Assembly: GCF_032193805.1 (NCBI RefSeq)
Contig: NZ_JAVBIK010000001.1
Span: 1,385,001-1,449,000, forward strand
Length of the DNA: 64,000 bases
Direction: 5' to 3'
Source of the DNA: Rhodoferax potami
GTDB lineage: Bacteria; Pseudomonadota; Gammaproteobacteria; Burkholderiales; Burkholderiaceae_C
The position numbers and the translations under genes are program-made. The notes beneath the pieces were generated by a model. It had not been told where the DNA came from. It was given only the letters and a program-made list of their open reading frames with translations, and did no database searches. Position 1 is the first letter of the stretch, and every line of letters starts with the position of its first letter. Positions 10,736 through 19,799 of the stretch are shown piece by piece.

Positions 10736-11503
10736 TCAACCTACTCCGAACAGACTAACAACCCGAATCATCAGCGCCATAAAGGGCTGATCGAGCATCG
10801 GCAACGTAATGGCGATCGCCAAAATGCCGACGACTAGCGTGATCGGAAAACCGATTGCAAAAATATTCATTTGTGGCGACACCCGCGAAATGATCCCTAG
10901 CGCCATATTGGTGAACAACAAGATCCCGACCATTGGCAAGGCAATCCAGAGCGCACTCGCAAACACTTCGGCGCCTAGTTTTTGCAGCTGCATAGAGGCC
11001 AACTCTTGCAAGAAACTTGGCGAAACCGGAAAAGCCACAAAGCTTTGGGTAACGGCCATCAGCACCATCAAATGTCCGTTCATGACGACAAAAAGCAACG
11101 ACGCCATCTGACCGAAAAACCGAGCGACTGCACTCGATTGGGTATTCATGGACGGATCAAAAAAAGCCGCGAAGTTCAGCCCCATTTGAAATCCGACTAC
11201 CTCGCCAGCCAGCTCGACAGATGCAAAAACCAACCGAACAGCAAAGCCGATTGACAAACCGATCACCACCTGCTGCATCACAACTGCCAACGCTCGGGGG
11301 TCTGAAACGGAGATAACGGGAGCCTCAGGCAGGGTCGCTTGCGCCGCCAATGCCACTAAAAAGGACAGCGCAACCTTTGCGCGCATAGGAAAGGCGCGAG
11401 ACGAAAGTACCGGAGCGGAAGTAAAAACCGCCAAAATCCGCAAAAAGGGCCAGAAGATTGGCGAGAGCCATTGGGCGATCTGTGCCTCGTCAAAAGAAAT
11501 CAC
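10736..11503 (-). CDS. fliR: FliR flagellar export apparatus protein
   Basis: FliR is an integral membrane component of the flagellar type III export gate with FliP and FliQ. The 255-residue product has about six hydrophobic segments and the family stretches GEVVGFQMGLNFAAFFDP and LPMVGILLFTNMALGIISR. The start is GTG at 11503 with only a weak upstream purine stretch, 13 bases after the fliQ stop. It ends the fliLMNOPQR run and converges on the interrupted response regulator, whose stop is only three bases away. Confidence 0.96.
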   Translation of the reverse strand: MISFDEAQIAQWLSPIFWPFLRILAVFTSAPVLSSRAFPMRAKVALSFLVALAAQATLPEAPVISVSDPRALAVVMQQVVIGLSIGFAVRLVFASVELAGEVVGFQMGLNFAAFFDPSMNTQSSAVARFFGQMASLLFVVMNGHLMVLMAVTQSFVAFPVSPSFLQELASMQLQKLGAEVFASALWIALPMVGILLFTNMALGIISRVSPQMNIFAIGFPITLVVGILAIAITLPMLDQPFMALMIRVVSLFGVG

Positions 11504-11516
11504 CGCTCGCCCAAGG

Positions 11517-11786
11517 CTAGACCACAGACGTTGGTATCGCTTCCAACATCCGTCGTATGTACTCCACCAGCATGGTCAACATCCATGGCCCAGCAACCGC
11601 GAATACAGCGATAACCGCCAAAAGCTTGGGAACGAATGCCAGAGTCGCTTCATGAATCTGCGTCACGGCTTGAAACAAACTGACCAGCAAACCCACCAGG
11701 AGCGCCGTTCCCAGCACTGGCGCTGACACCATCAACAACATGAGCAGCGCCTCTTGACCCAGGGTCAACACGGTTTGGGCATTCAT
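11517..11786 (-). CDS. fliQ: FliQ flagellar export apparatus protein
   Basis: An 89-residue protein with two transmembrane helices, the normal FliQ size. Typical sequence includes ALLVGLLVSLFQAVTQIHEA and TLAFVPKLLAV. It is part of the membrane export gate with FliP and FliR, and is placed between those genes with short gaps. Confidence 0.96.
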   Translation of the reverse strand: MNAQTVLTLGQEALLMLLMVSAPVLGTALLVGLLVSLFQAVTQIHEATLAFVPKLLAVIAVFAVAGPWMLTMLVEYIRRMLEAIPTSVV

Positions 11787-11797
11787 CAGAACAATCC

Positions 11798-12562
11798 TCA
11801 GGTCACGAAGCTGGCTGCCAAAGAGCCGATGAGCAAGTTCCAGCCATCGGCCAAGACAAAAAGCATCAATTTGAATGGCAAGGCGACCAAAACAGGTGAC
11901 AACATCATCATCCCGAGTGACATCAAGATGCTGGCCACCACAATATCGATGACCAAAAAAGGAATAAAAATCATGAAGCCGATCTGAAAGGCGGACTTCA
12001 ACTCACTGATCACGAAGGCAGGCACCAACACCCGGATAGGCGCCGTTTCTGCGGTGACATCGGCCGGTAACTTGGCAAGTTTCGCAAACAATGAGAAATC
12101 AGACTGCCGCGTTTGCTTGACCATGAAGCTCCGAATCGGCACCTCCCCCTTTTGCAGAGCTTGCTCAAACGACAACGTACCTTGTGAGTACGGTTGATAG
12201 GCTTCGGCGTAGATCCGGTCAAAAGTCGGTCCCATGACAAAAAACGTCAAGAACAAAGAGAGACCCACAATGACTTGATTCGGTGGCGCAGACTGGGTAC
12301 CCAGGGCTTGGCGCAGCAGGGACAGAACAATAACGATGCGGGTAAAACCCGTCATCATCAAAACGATCGCGGGAATGAAAGAAAGTGCCGTGAAAAACAG
12401 CAAGGTTTGAATAGGAACCGAAAAATTGGTCCCACCTGCACCTGTACCGACGAGAAGAGGCAACTGCCCTGCCGCTTGCGCAAACGCCGCGCCATGAGAA
12501 AAAAAAGCGGCCAGCGCCGCAATAACAAGCAGAAGACGACGGGAAATTCCAGAGACTCTCAT
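11798..12562 (-). CDS. fliP: FliP flagellar export apparatus protein
   Basis: A 254-residue FliP that begins with a cleavable-type signal sequence (hydrophobic core [12 protein letters not shown], then AFAQA), as is usual for this protein. It carries the family sequences [19 protein letters not shown] and [17 protein letters not shown]. It is a core pore-forming subunit of the export gate. Its ATG overlaps the fliO stop (ATGA). Confidence 0.97.
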   Translation of the reverse strand: MRVSGISRRLLLVIAALAAFFSHGAAFAQAAGQLPLLVGTGAGGTNFSVPIQTLLFFTALSFIPAIVLMMTGFTRIVIVLSLLRQALGTQSAPPNQVIVGLSLFLTFFVMGPTFDRIYAEAYQPYSQGTLSFEQALQKGEVPIRSFMVKQTRQSDFSLFAKLAKLPADVTAETAPIRVLVPAFVISELKSAFQIGFMIFIPFLVIDIVVASILMSLGMMMLSPVLVALPFKLMLFVLADGWNLLIGSLAASFVT

Positions 12563-12846
12563 ATCACCTCACCGGCCGATTCTGCAGCTGGAGCGGCGCT
12601 TGTGTGCAAACACTGGATGCCATTTGTGGTCACTCCGAGGGTCAGCCAAACACGATCATGCGAGGGGCCGACTTCGACAGTGACGACACGCTGATGCGGA
12701 CCCACGGCAACTGCAGAAATCACCTTATTCTGGGCACTCGCAAGATGCAAAGGCTGCGGAATTCGGGATTTTAGCCAGCGGATCAAAAAGGGCAGGCAAG
12801 CCAAACCCAGCAAAAACAATATGACGGGTAAAAATTGCAATGACAT
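12559..12846 (-). CDS. fliO: FliO flagellar assembly protein
   Basis: A short membrane protein (95 residues from ATG 12846, or 97 from GTG 12852) with one N-terminal transmembrane helix ([18 protein letters not shown]) and a small cytoplasmic domain with [19 protein letters not shown]. FliO is poorly conserved and helps FliP assembly. The call rests on these features and on its position between fliN and fliP. ATG 12846 is preferred because GGCGAG lies at the right distance. Confidence 0.88.
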   Translation of the reverse strand: MSLQFLPVILFLLGLACLPFLIRWLKSRIPQPLHLASAQNKVISAVAVGPHQRVVTVEVGPSHDRVWLTLGVTTNGIQCLHTSAAPAAESAGEVI

Positions 12847-12860
12847 CGGCACTCGCCGGT

Positions 12861-13301
12861 TTAATTTCGACTGACACGTTTAAGCCGCTCAGATGGAGTG
12901 ACAACATCCGTCAATCGTATACCGAACTTATCGTTCACCACGACCACTTCGCCCTGCGCAATCAGGTAGCCATTGACCAACACATCCATGGGCTCGCCCG
13001 CAAGCGCATCCAGCTCGACCACCGACCCTTGCCCAAGCTGCAGGATATGCTTGATGGGTACCTTGGTGCGCCCCAGCTCTACCGACAGCTGAACCGGAAT
13101 ATCCAACACCATGTTGATGTCATTCACCTGCCCATCCGTAGAGGCAGAGAACGGCTTAGGGGTCTCGCCGAAAAGAGGCCCGCCAGAGGGTGCTCCAGCG
13201 CTGGCATCTGTGGACTTCTGCTCCAGTAGCGCTTCCGCCCAATCCGCCATGCCGTCGTCGGCAGCGGGTTGACTCTCTTCGGGTTTGTCTTCAGATGGCA
13301 T
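12861..13301 (-). CDS. fliN: FliN flagellar motor switch protein
   Basis: A 146-residue C-ring protein. A variable acidic N-terminal third is followed by the SpoA domain (VLDIPVQLSVELGRTKVPIK, then LGQGSVVELDALAGEPMDVL and the usual GEVVVVNDKFGIRL). The start at ATG 13301 is chosen because GGGAG precedes it and the longer frame would run further into fliM. It overlaps the fliM stop by 11 bases, consistent with coupling. Confidence 0.96.
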   Translation of the reverse strand: MPSEDKPEESQPAADDGMADWAEALLEQKSTDASAGAPSGGPLFGETPKPFSASTDGQVNDINMVLDIPVQLSVELGRTKVPIKHILQLGQGSVVELDALAGEPMDVLVNGYLIAQGEVVVVNDKFGIRLTDVVTPSERLKRVSRN

Positions 13302-14295
13302 TTCGTTCTCCCAACCAATTTTGGTCATTGCCGCGAAGCGCCTTTTCTATGCGCAGCGCGTATTTTGAATTATGCGTACCGTACTGGCACTCGAAGATCG
13401 GCACCCCGTCGACAGTAGCTTGAATACGAGAAGCCCGATCCAACTCGATGAAATCCCCTTTTTTCATTCCCAGAAGTTGCTCCACCGTTGCATCCGCGCG
13501 TGCAAGCTCTGCCACCAGCGTGACCTCCGCGGCCTGGATCTCGCGCGTCAGCACATTCACCCACCGCCGGTCGACTTCGATCGAGTCCCCTTGGGTCGAC
13601 GAATACAACACATCCCGAATTGGCTCCAGGGTGGAATAGGGAAAGCAAAAATGAATCGCGCCGGTGATATCTCCAATTTCTAGTTGGAACGATGTCGCAA
13701 TCACGATCTCACTCGGCGTCGCAATATTCGCGAACTGCGGCTGCATTTCTGAACGCTGGTAATCCAGCTCCAAGGGATAAATGCCTTTCCATGCCTTCTT
13801 GTATTCGGTCGTAATGACGTCTACCAAGCGGTTGATGACGCGCTGCTCGGTGGCAGAAAAATCGCGCCCTTCAATCCGCGTCTGAAATTTCCCGATCCCG
13901 CCGTACAGCGTGTCGATCACACCAAACACCAGAGCCGGCTGACAAACAATCAGCCCGCTCCCCCGTAAGGGCCGAATGGCAACAATATTGAAGTTTGTCG
14001 GGACCGCCAACTCACGGAGGAAGGCGCTATAGCGCTGCACAGCCACCGGCCCCACCGAGATCTCAGGGCTACGGCGAATAAAGTTAAAAAGCCCCACCCG
14101 CAAATTACGGGCAAACCGCTCATTTACGATCTCCATCGTGGGCATACGCCCGCGAACAATACGCTCTTGGCTGGAGATGTTGTACGAGCGCACCTCACCA
14201 TGCTCGGCGGCTTCCTCGACGGTTTTCTGGCTCTCACCAGTGACCCCCTCAAGTAAGGCATCGACCTCTTCTTGGGAAAGAAAGGATTCGCTCAT
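13291..14295 (-). CDS. fliM: FliM flagellar motor switch protein
   Basis: A 334-residue switch protein of the C-ring that binds CheY-P and sets rotation direction. The N-terminal CheY-binding peptide LSQEEVDALLEG is present at residues 6-17. A CheC-like middle domain (GSGLIVCQPALVFGVIDTLYG) and a C-terminal SpoA domain (LLGMKKGDFIELD) follow. It sits between fliL and fliN. Confidence 0.97.
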   Translation of the reverse strand: MSESFLSQEEVDALLEGVTGESQKTVEEAAEHGEVRSYNISSQERIVRGRMPTMEIVNERFARNLRVGLFNFIRRSPEISVGPVAVQRYSAFLRELAVPTNFNIVAIRPLRGSGLIVCQPALVFGVIDTLYGGIGKFQTRIEGRDFSATEQRVINRLVDVITTEYKKAWKGIYPLELDYQRSEMQPQFANIATPSEIVIATSFQLEIGDITGAIHFCFPYSTLEPIRDVLYSSTQGDSIEVDRRWVNVLTREIQAAEVTLVAELARADATVEQLLGMKKGDFIELDRASRIQATVDGVPIFECQYGTHNSKYALRIEKALRGNDQNWLGERNAI

Positions 14296-14313
14296 AGCCG
14301 GCTGGAACTCCGT

Positions 14314-14895
14314 TTACTGCACGATAAAGCTGGAAAACAAAACACCCGTCACCGGGTACTGCACCTGCACGACTCTCTTTTTCTTTTTCTTGGTCGTCGA
14401 CTCGTCCTCGTCATCCATGCTGCCCCCGAAAGGAACCGAGGTAGCCTTCAAAATATCCTCAACCAGCTTCTCTTTGCCTTCGGCCTTCAGCAGCTCATCA
14501 GCAGTTCGCTGCGATATCAGCATCAACACGCTACTACGAATAGTCGGCAAATAGGCTTTCACGGTGTCAGACGCTTTCGCGTCAATTACCTCGAGAGTAA
14601 TTCCAATTTGGGCAACACGCTCGCCACCGGGATCGGACAAATTCACCACCATCGGATCCATTGGCAAATAGACAGGTGCCGCCTTCGGATCCACTTGAAC
14701 TGCTGCTGCTTTTGGCGGTGGAGGTGCGGCCTCTTCTCCGCCCTCTTCCGCAGCTGCATTTTTCTTGCTGATAAAGAAAAAAGCGCCGCCACCTCCAAGT
14801 ACCAGGACCAAGACTGCAGCAACAATGATGATGAGCATCTTTTTGCTTTTAGCGGGAGGGGGAGCTGCATCGGCTGCTTCTGGTTTTGCTGACAC
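14314..14895 (-). CDS. fliL: FliL flagellar basal body-associated protein
   Basis: A 193-residue single-pass inner membrane protein near the stator. A short cytoplasmic tail, the transmembrane helix (MLIIIVAAVLVLVLGGGG, about residues 20-37), an Ala/Pro/Glu-rich linker and the periplasmic FliL domain (YLPMDPMVVNLSD, then LPTIRSSVLMLISQRTADEL) follow in order. A lysine-rich stretch (KKKKKR) before the C-terminal strand is slightly unusual. The 109 bases between fliK and this gene hold no feature I can name. Confidence 0.93.
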   Translation of the reverse strand: MSAKPEAADAAPPPAKSKKMLIIIVAAVLVLVLGGGGAFFFISKKNAAAEEGGEEAAPPPPKAAAVQVDPKAAPVYLPMDPMVVNLSDPGGERVAQIGITLEVIDAKASDTVKAYLPTIRSSVLMLISQRTADELLKAEGKEKLVEDILKATSVPFGGSMDDEDESTTKKKKKRVVQVQYPVTGVLFSSFIVQ

Positions 14896-15004
14896 GTAGG
14901 TACCTCTATGGCTTATTGTTGGTTGGATTATTCAACGCTGACCTTCAGTCAAAAGATGAATAAGGGGGGTTAATTGGTGTTTCTCTGCATTGTCACCAAA
15001 TCAC

Positions 15005-16189
15005 TCAAACAAACAAATCAATGTTCCGCCCTGAATTGAGGGGCTTTATGCCGCTGGATACCGTCACCTCTTCCGCTCCTTCTACGCGAGCGCGACGCCA
15101 TGGAGAACTCTGGCCTTGACCCGCCTTATCGCGTGAATCTCCCGCATTGGATGTACCCACCGACACCCCTGCCAAGCTCATTCCCTGACGGTTCAAGGCA
15201 TCTTGCAACTGCGTGCTGGCGCTAGACAGCGCATCACGTGTTTGCGCCTCATCCGTACGGAAGGCCACATGCGCCTCATTTCCTTGCAAAGAAATACTCA
15301 CCTCGACAGCCGATTGCCCGAACCCGTCCAGCGTGAGTTCCGCCTTTTGCATGTCCTGCCCGACCCAATACTTCACGTCTTCAGAAAACTGCTCCCCCAT
15401 GGCCTCGGTAGCGGAGCCTGCAAACACGCCATCCACGCCCATGGCGCCGCCGGCGCTCTGCTGCAAACCACTCAGCGGCGCGAGGGCATCAGAACCGCCC
15501 CCCCGCGTCGACGTACCGGGCTCCTGCACACGGTCCCGCGAATTAGCGCCGGCTAAAGGGATCGCCTCAACACCTTTGAACATCGAAACGATTGCGTCCT
15601 GTGTCATGCGCTGAATGCGCTCCGGCATCACATCTTTGGGCGGCATCAGCAAGCCCGGGCTGGCCGCCGTAGTGCGATCTCCAGCATTACCCAGCACTGA
15701 CTCACTGGCCGCTTCCGCCGCTGCCAGCAGCGCATCACGGCCCGACTTTGTCGGAGCGACAGGCGCCTTCTTAGCTCCCGCATCCAGCACACCGACCAGC
15801 GATGCGCCCCCCTCCGAGCTCTGCAGCTTGGCCGGCTTGGGCACCACACCCTCCGTTGGGGTAGCGATGGCCACTGCAGGCGGAGTTACGCCCAGCAATG
15901 CCAAGAACGCGGCATCACCAAGTAGCCCTTCCGCTTCATCATCCACGGCAACACCTGCCGCATCACTTTGAAGCGGCACAGCATCGCTCGCCAGTGGCAA
16001 CCCGCCATCCAGCGTGCCCCCGGAAATGATATTGCCAGCAGGCGCTTCGTCTATACCTTCCAGAATCGTAAAGAAACTGGGCCCCACAGGAGTACTGGCG
16101 GTGCTATCAGCCGACGCCTTTTTGTTCACTTGAGGCGCAGATTCCTTCGCAGGGGTGGGCTGTGCTTTGGGGGCAAGTTCAATCGTCAT
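15005..16189 (-). CDS. fliK: FliK hook-length control protein
   Basis: A 394-residue Ala/Ser/Pro-rich protein with low conservation except near the C-terminus. Residues about 285-350 fit the FliK Flg_hook domain (KAELTLDGFGQSAVEVSISL, HVAFRTDEAQTRDALSSAST, LNRQGMSLAGVSVG). FliK is exported during hook growth, measures hook length and switches FlhB specificity. The identification also rests on its place after fliJ, whose stop overlaps this start (ATGA). Confidence 0.88.
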   Translation of the reverse strand: MTIELAPKAQPTPAKESAPQVNKKASADSTASTPVGPSFFTILEGIDEAPAGNIISGGTLDGGLPLASDAVPLQSDAAGVAVDDEAEGLLGDAAFLALLGVTPPAVAIATPTEGVVPKPAKLQSSEGGASLVGVLDAGAKKAPVAPTKSGRDALLAAAEAASESVLGNAGDRTTAASPGLLMPPKDVMPERIQRMTQDAIVSMFKGVEAIPLAGANSRDRVQEPGTSTRGGGSDALAPLSGLQQSAGGAMGVDGVFAGSATEAMGEQFSEDVKYWVGQDMQKAELTLDGFGQSAVEVSISLQGNEAHVAFRTDEAQTRDALSSASTQLQDALNRQGMSLAGVSVGTSNAGDSRDKAGQGQSSPWRRARVEGAEEVTVSSGIKPLNSGRNIDLFV

Positions 16190-16653
16190 AGCGTTTCACC
16201 CTGAAGGTTAAGAGCGCGGGTTCGCGCAAAAAGCTGCGCTGCCATTTCATCCATATCGGCCTGCTCACGGCGCCGGGCCAAGCGTTCCGCCTCAGCACGC
16301 CGCTTGGATAACACCGTTTTCAGCCCGGACAATCGAGACTCCGCGGCCTGCAATTGCTTTTGCACGAGCTCTGCCTGACGGCGCAGGTTGGCGATCACGC
16401 CCTCTTGCATCACCATGGCCTGCTGGAGACGCCCACTGAACTGGTAGTGATGCTTCAATAACTCCACGGACAAACCCACCGTGCCATTCCGGACCCAACG
16501 CCCGTCGGTATCGCCGGCATACGACCGCAGTTGCTCCAGTTGATCTAACGCTGAGCGCACATTTTGCTGACTCTGGGCCAACTGCTGCACCACCGCGTCA
16601 CGCTTGCGCTCCGCCAAGGAAATCGCCAGCAGCAAGCCAGTTGAGTCACTCAT
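16186..16653 (-). CDS. fliJ: FliJ flagellar export chaperone
   Basis: A 155-residue, almost wholly helical coiled-coil protein (for example [19 protein letters not shown] and [19 protein letters not shown]). FliJ is the central stalk of the FliH-FliI ATPase complex and ferries export chaperones. Sequence conservation is weak in this family, so position between fliI and fliK and the coiled-coil character carry the call. It overlaps both neighbours by four bases. Confidence 0.9.
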   Translation of the reverse strand: MSDSTGLLLAISLAERKRDAVVQQLAQSQQNVRSALDQLEQLRSYAGDTDGRWVRNGTVGLSVELLKHHYQFSGRLQQAMVMQEGVIANLRRQAELVQKQLQAAESRLSGLKTVLSKRRAEAERLARRREQADMDEMAAQLFARTRALNLQGETL

Positions 16654-18080
16654 GGCAAGGCCTCTACCGAGGTGCTCATCGCCAGCTCTGCCAGCGTTTG
16701 CTCCATGGGTGCCGCCTCAAACATATCCTGCTGTAAAAACTGATGCATACCGGGTTGCAATGCAATGGCTTCGTCCAACATCGGGTCAGAGCCCGGCGCA
16801 TAGGCACCAATCTGAACCAAATCCCGGCCCTTCTGGTACCGGGAATAGAGGCTGCGAAAACGCCGTGCCTGTTCAAAATGCCCCCGATCCACCACGTTGT
16901 GCATCACCCGGGAAGCCGATTGCTCCACATCAATAGCCGGGTAGTGGCCCGACTCTGCCAGGGCACGTGACAGCACAATATGGCCGTCGAGAATGGCGCG
17001 CGCAGCATCCGCAATCGGATCCTGCTGGTCATCCCCCTCTGACAGCACGGTGTAAAACGCAGTGATCGAACCCACACCATTCAAACCATTGCCGCTGCGC
17101 TCGACCAGTTGGGGCAGCTTGGCAAAGCATGAAGGCGGATACCCCTTGGTCGCAGGTGGCTCCCCAATGGCTAGGGCAATTTCGCGCTGTGCCATCGCGT
17201 AACGCGTCAGCGAATCCATCAGCAGTAACACATGCCGGCCTTGGTCGCGGAAATACTCTGCAATCGCAGTGGCATAGGTTGCCCCCTGCATACGCAGCAA
17301 GGGCGGCGCATCTGCCGGCGCAGCAACCACGACCGATCGGGCACGCCCGTCCACGCCCAGAATGTCTTCGATGAATTCTTTAACTTCCCGGCCCCGCTCG
17401 CCGATCAAGCCCACCACAATCACATCGGCTTGGGTGTAGCGGGCCATCATCCCTAACAGCACACTCTTGCCCACACCGGAGCCTGCAAACAGCCCCAGTC
17501 GCTGGCCCCGCCCCACAGTCAAGAGCGCATTGATACTGCGCACTCCGGTGTCGAGCGCCTCGCGCACTGGCGCACGGTCCATCGCATTGATGGGCTTGCG
17601 GTCTAAAACACGTGCCGCAACATCGGCCAAAGGGCCCATGCGATCCATGGGGTAGCCTTGTGAGTCAACCACACGACCTAACAGCCCGTCACCCAAGGGC
17701 AGGCGCAACATACCGGCGGAGGCCGCATCCACGGTTGCTGGCTTTTCACCCAAACGGGGCACCGGCACAAAAGCAGGCGCTGCAGCCACTCCGGCTCCGC
17801 TAGAGAGGCCATGCACATCACCCGCCGGCATCAAATACGCCCGGTCCCCCGAAAACCCGACCACTTCGGCCAACACCGGCTCACGCGCACGCATCGTCAC
17901 CACACATTGCGACCCGACGGGCACGCGGATTCCGCTGGCTTCCAGCACCAAGCCGGTCAATTTCGTCAGGGTGCCGCGCACTTCCAGCGACGACTCCTCG
18001 CGCACCGCATCCCGCGCCTGGGCTAGGAAAGTGGTCCACTTTTCAGTGGAAGCGGATGGCTGGGTCTCAGGTAGGGACAT
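16650..18080 (-). CDS. fliI: FliI flagellum-specific ATPase
   Basis: The ATPase of the flagellar export apparatus, related to the F1 beta subunit, 476 residues from ATG 18080. Walker A is [15 protein letters not shown]; Walker B is [27 protein letters not shown] is also typical. The longer frame to 18152 would overlap fliH by 86 bases, so ATG 18080 (14-base overlap) is preferred. Confidence 0.97.
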   Translation of the reverse strand: MSLPETQPSASTEKWTTFLAQARDAVREESSLEVRGTLTKLTGLVLEASGIRVPVGSQCVVTMRAREPVLAEVVGFSGDRAYLMPAGDVHGLSSGAGVAAAPAFVPVPRLGEKPATVDAASAGMLRLPLGDGLLGRVVDSQGYPMDRMGPLADVAARVLDRKPINAMDRAPVREALDTGVRSINALLTVGRGQRLGLFAGSGVGKSVLLGMMARYTQADVIVVGLIGERGREVKEFIEDILGVDGRARSVVVAAPADAPPLLRMQGATYATAIAEYFRDQGRHVLLLMDSLTRYAMAQREIALAIGEPPATKGYPPSCFAKLPQLVERSGNGLNGVGSITAFYTVLSEGDDQQDPIADAARAILDGHIVLSRALAESGHYPAIDVEQSASRVMHNVVDRGHFEQARRFRSLYSRYQKGRDLVQIGAYAPGSDPMLDEAIALQPGMHQFLQQDMFEAAPMEQTLAELAMSTSVEALP

Positions 18081-18777
18081 CTTCAGGCTCCCATGGCGCA
18101 TCCAACCCCAAGGTGGCCACTGTTTTGCGCCAGCGTTGTTCCACGGTGCCATCGACCACCGTGCCTGCGGACTCCACTATGCAGCCTCCACGGCTGATGG
18201 AGCTATCAGGCAGCAAGGTCAGAGACAGATTCGAAAACTCTTGGCGCAAGACCTCCGACAGCACCTCCATGTCCAGAGGATTCAGCCGTACCAAGGCCGC
18301 TTTGCTATCAATCGCCAGAACACTCAACGCCTCGCGCACGACGGGCTGCAGGGCATTCGGGTTGGTGGACATTTCGTGGCGCAACACCTGGCGCGCCAGT
18401 TCACAGGCCAACTCCAACACGCCTTTTGCCATCACCTGCTCGGCTTCTGCAAGTTGGGCGTTCGCGGAAACAAATATCTGGGCAAAGCTCTCAGCAGTCG
18501 ACCGGCTTTCGTTGGCGATGTACTCTTTGAGTTGCCGCTGGCCCTCCAGCGTGGCCTGCGCATGCCCCTGGGCAAAACCTTCTGCGTAGCCTTGAGCATG
18601 GCCCTCTGAAAAAGAGGTCTGCCGGACGCTCGCCTCTTTGGCCTGCTCTTCCAGCAAAGCCTGCGCTGCCAGCTTGGCCGCGAATTTGGATTTCGAGGTG
18701 TCTACATCGACAAAGTCCCAGTCCGTAACGGAACCGATTTCTTCGCCGGGGATAAAACGTGCTTGATTGCGACTCAT
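18067..18777 (-). CDS. fliH: FliH export ATPase regulator
   Basis: A 236-residue FliH that anchors and restrains the FliI ATPase. A variable N-terminus is followed by GxxxG-like repeats in [21 protein letters not shown] (central part, residues about 59-79), a hallmark of FliH. The C-terminal V-ATPase E/HrpE-like domain then follows ([27 protein letters not shown]). It overlaps fliG by one base. Confidence 0.94.
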   Translation of the reverse strand: MSRNQARFIPGEEIGSVTDWDFVDVDTSKSKFAAKLAAQALLEEQAKEASVRQTSFSEGHAQGYAEGFAQGHAQATLEGQRQLKEYIANESRSTAESFAQIFVSANAQLAEAEQVMAKGVLELACELARQVLRHEMSTNPNALQPVVREALSVLAIDSKAALVRLNPLDMEVLSEVLRQEFSNLSLTLLPDSSISRGGCIVESAGTVVDGTVEQRWRKTVATLGLDAPWEPEDVPT

Positions 18778-19778
18778 CAGACCATGGCGTCGTCGCCACC
18801 TCCGCCACCGATAACGATCTGGCCTTCGTCTGCCAGGCGCCGCACAATCTTGAGAATTTCTTTCTGCTGCGCTTCCACCTCGGAAAGGCGCATCGGCCCG
18901 CGGGACTCCAAGTCTTCCTTGAGGGTCGCCGCAGCGCGAGAAGACATATTCGCCAGAATCTTGTCTTTGAGCTCGGGCTGTGCACCCTTGAGGGCCACGA
19001 CCAGCACATCCGCAGACACTTCTTTAAGCACCATCTGAATCGCTTTGTCGTCGAGTTTGTTGACATCGTCGAACACAAACATCTTGTCCATGATCTTCTG
19101 GGCCAGGTCTGAGTCATGGCTGCGAATCGACTCGATCACGGTACCCTCGATCGCGGTACCCATCAAGTTGATCATTTCAGCCGCAGTCTTCACACCGCCC
19201 AAAGAAGACTTGCGAACCTTGTCCCCCCCTGCCAGTACCTTGAAAAGCACTTCATTCAGGTCCTTCAGGGCGGTGGGCTGGATACCCTCCATCGTGGCCA
19301 CACGCAACATCACCTCGTTGCGCTGCCGCTCAGTCAGGTTCTTGAGCACATCAGCAGCTTGGTCGTAGTCCAAGTGCACCAGAATCGCCGCCACGATTTG
19401 CGGGTGCTCATTGCGCAACAACTCCGCCACAGAGAGCGGATCCATCCATTTCAGGCTTTCAATGCCGGAGACATCGCCACCCTGCAAAATACGGTCGATC
19501 AGGAGCGCCGCCTTGTCGTCGCCCAGCGCTAGCTTTAGCACCGAGCGCACATAGTCGCCCGAGTTAGACACCAGCAAGCTCTGCGAGGCAGCCACCCCGG
19601 TAAATTTATCGACGACCTCATCCACCTTTTCGCGGGTGAGCTGGGTGGTTTTGGCAATCGCCTCCCCCAGTCGCTGTACCTCTTTGGGGGACAGGTGTTT
19701 GAACACCTCCGATGCCTCGGCTTCGCCGAGAGACATCATGAGGATCGCTGCGTCTTGGAGTCCGTCTTCGTTTGCCAT
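18777..19778 (-). CDS. fliG: FliG flagellar motor switch protein
   Basis: A 333-residue rotor protein. The N-terminal domain binds FliF (AAILMMSLGEAEASEVFKHL). The middle domain has the EHPQ-type motif (ELLRNEHPQIVAAILVHLD). The C-terminal torque domain contains the charged residues near RSHDSDLAQKIMDKMFVFDD. Length is normal; the C-terminus ends in an extra glycine/aspartate stretch (GGGGGDDAMV). Confidence 0.97.
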   Translation of the reverse strand: MANEDGLQDAAILMMSLGEAEASEVFKHLSPKEVQRLGEAIAKTTQLTREKVDEVVDKFTGVAASQSLLVSNSGDYVRSVLKLALGDDKAALLIDRILQGGDVSGIESLKWMDPLSVAELLRNEHPQIVAAILVHLDYDQAADVLKNLTERQRNEVMLRVATMEGIQPTALKDLNEVLFKVLAGGDKVRKSSLGGVKTAAEMINLMGTAIEGTVIESIRSHDSDLAQKIMDKMFVFDDVNKLDDKAIQMVLKEVSADVLVVALKGAQPELKDKILANMSSRAAATLKEDLESRGPMRLSEVEAQQKEILKIVRRLADEGQIVIGGGGGDDAMV

Positions 19779-19799
19779 GGTGGTATTTTGCGCCGGAGA

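Noticed and set aside
14896-15004. Search for a promoter between fliK and fliL
   Set aside because: No FliA or clear sigma-70 element was found; a few T/A-rich stretches are not enough for a call.
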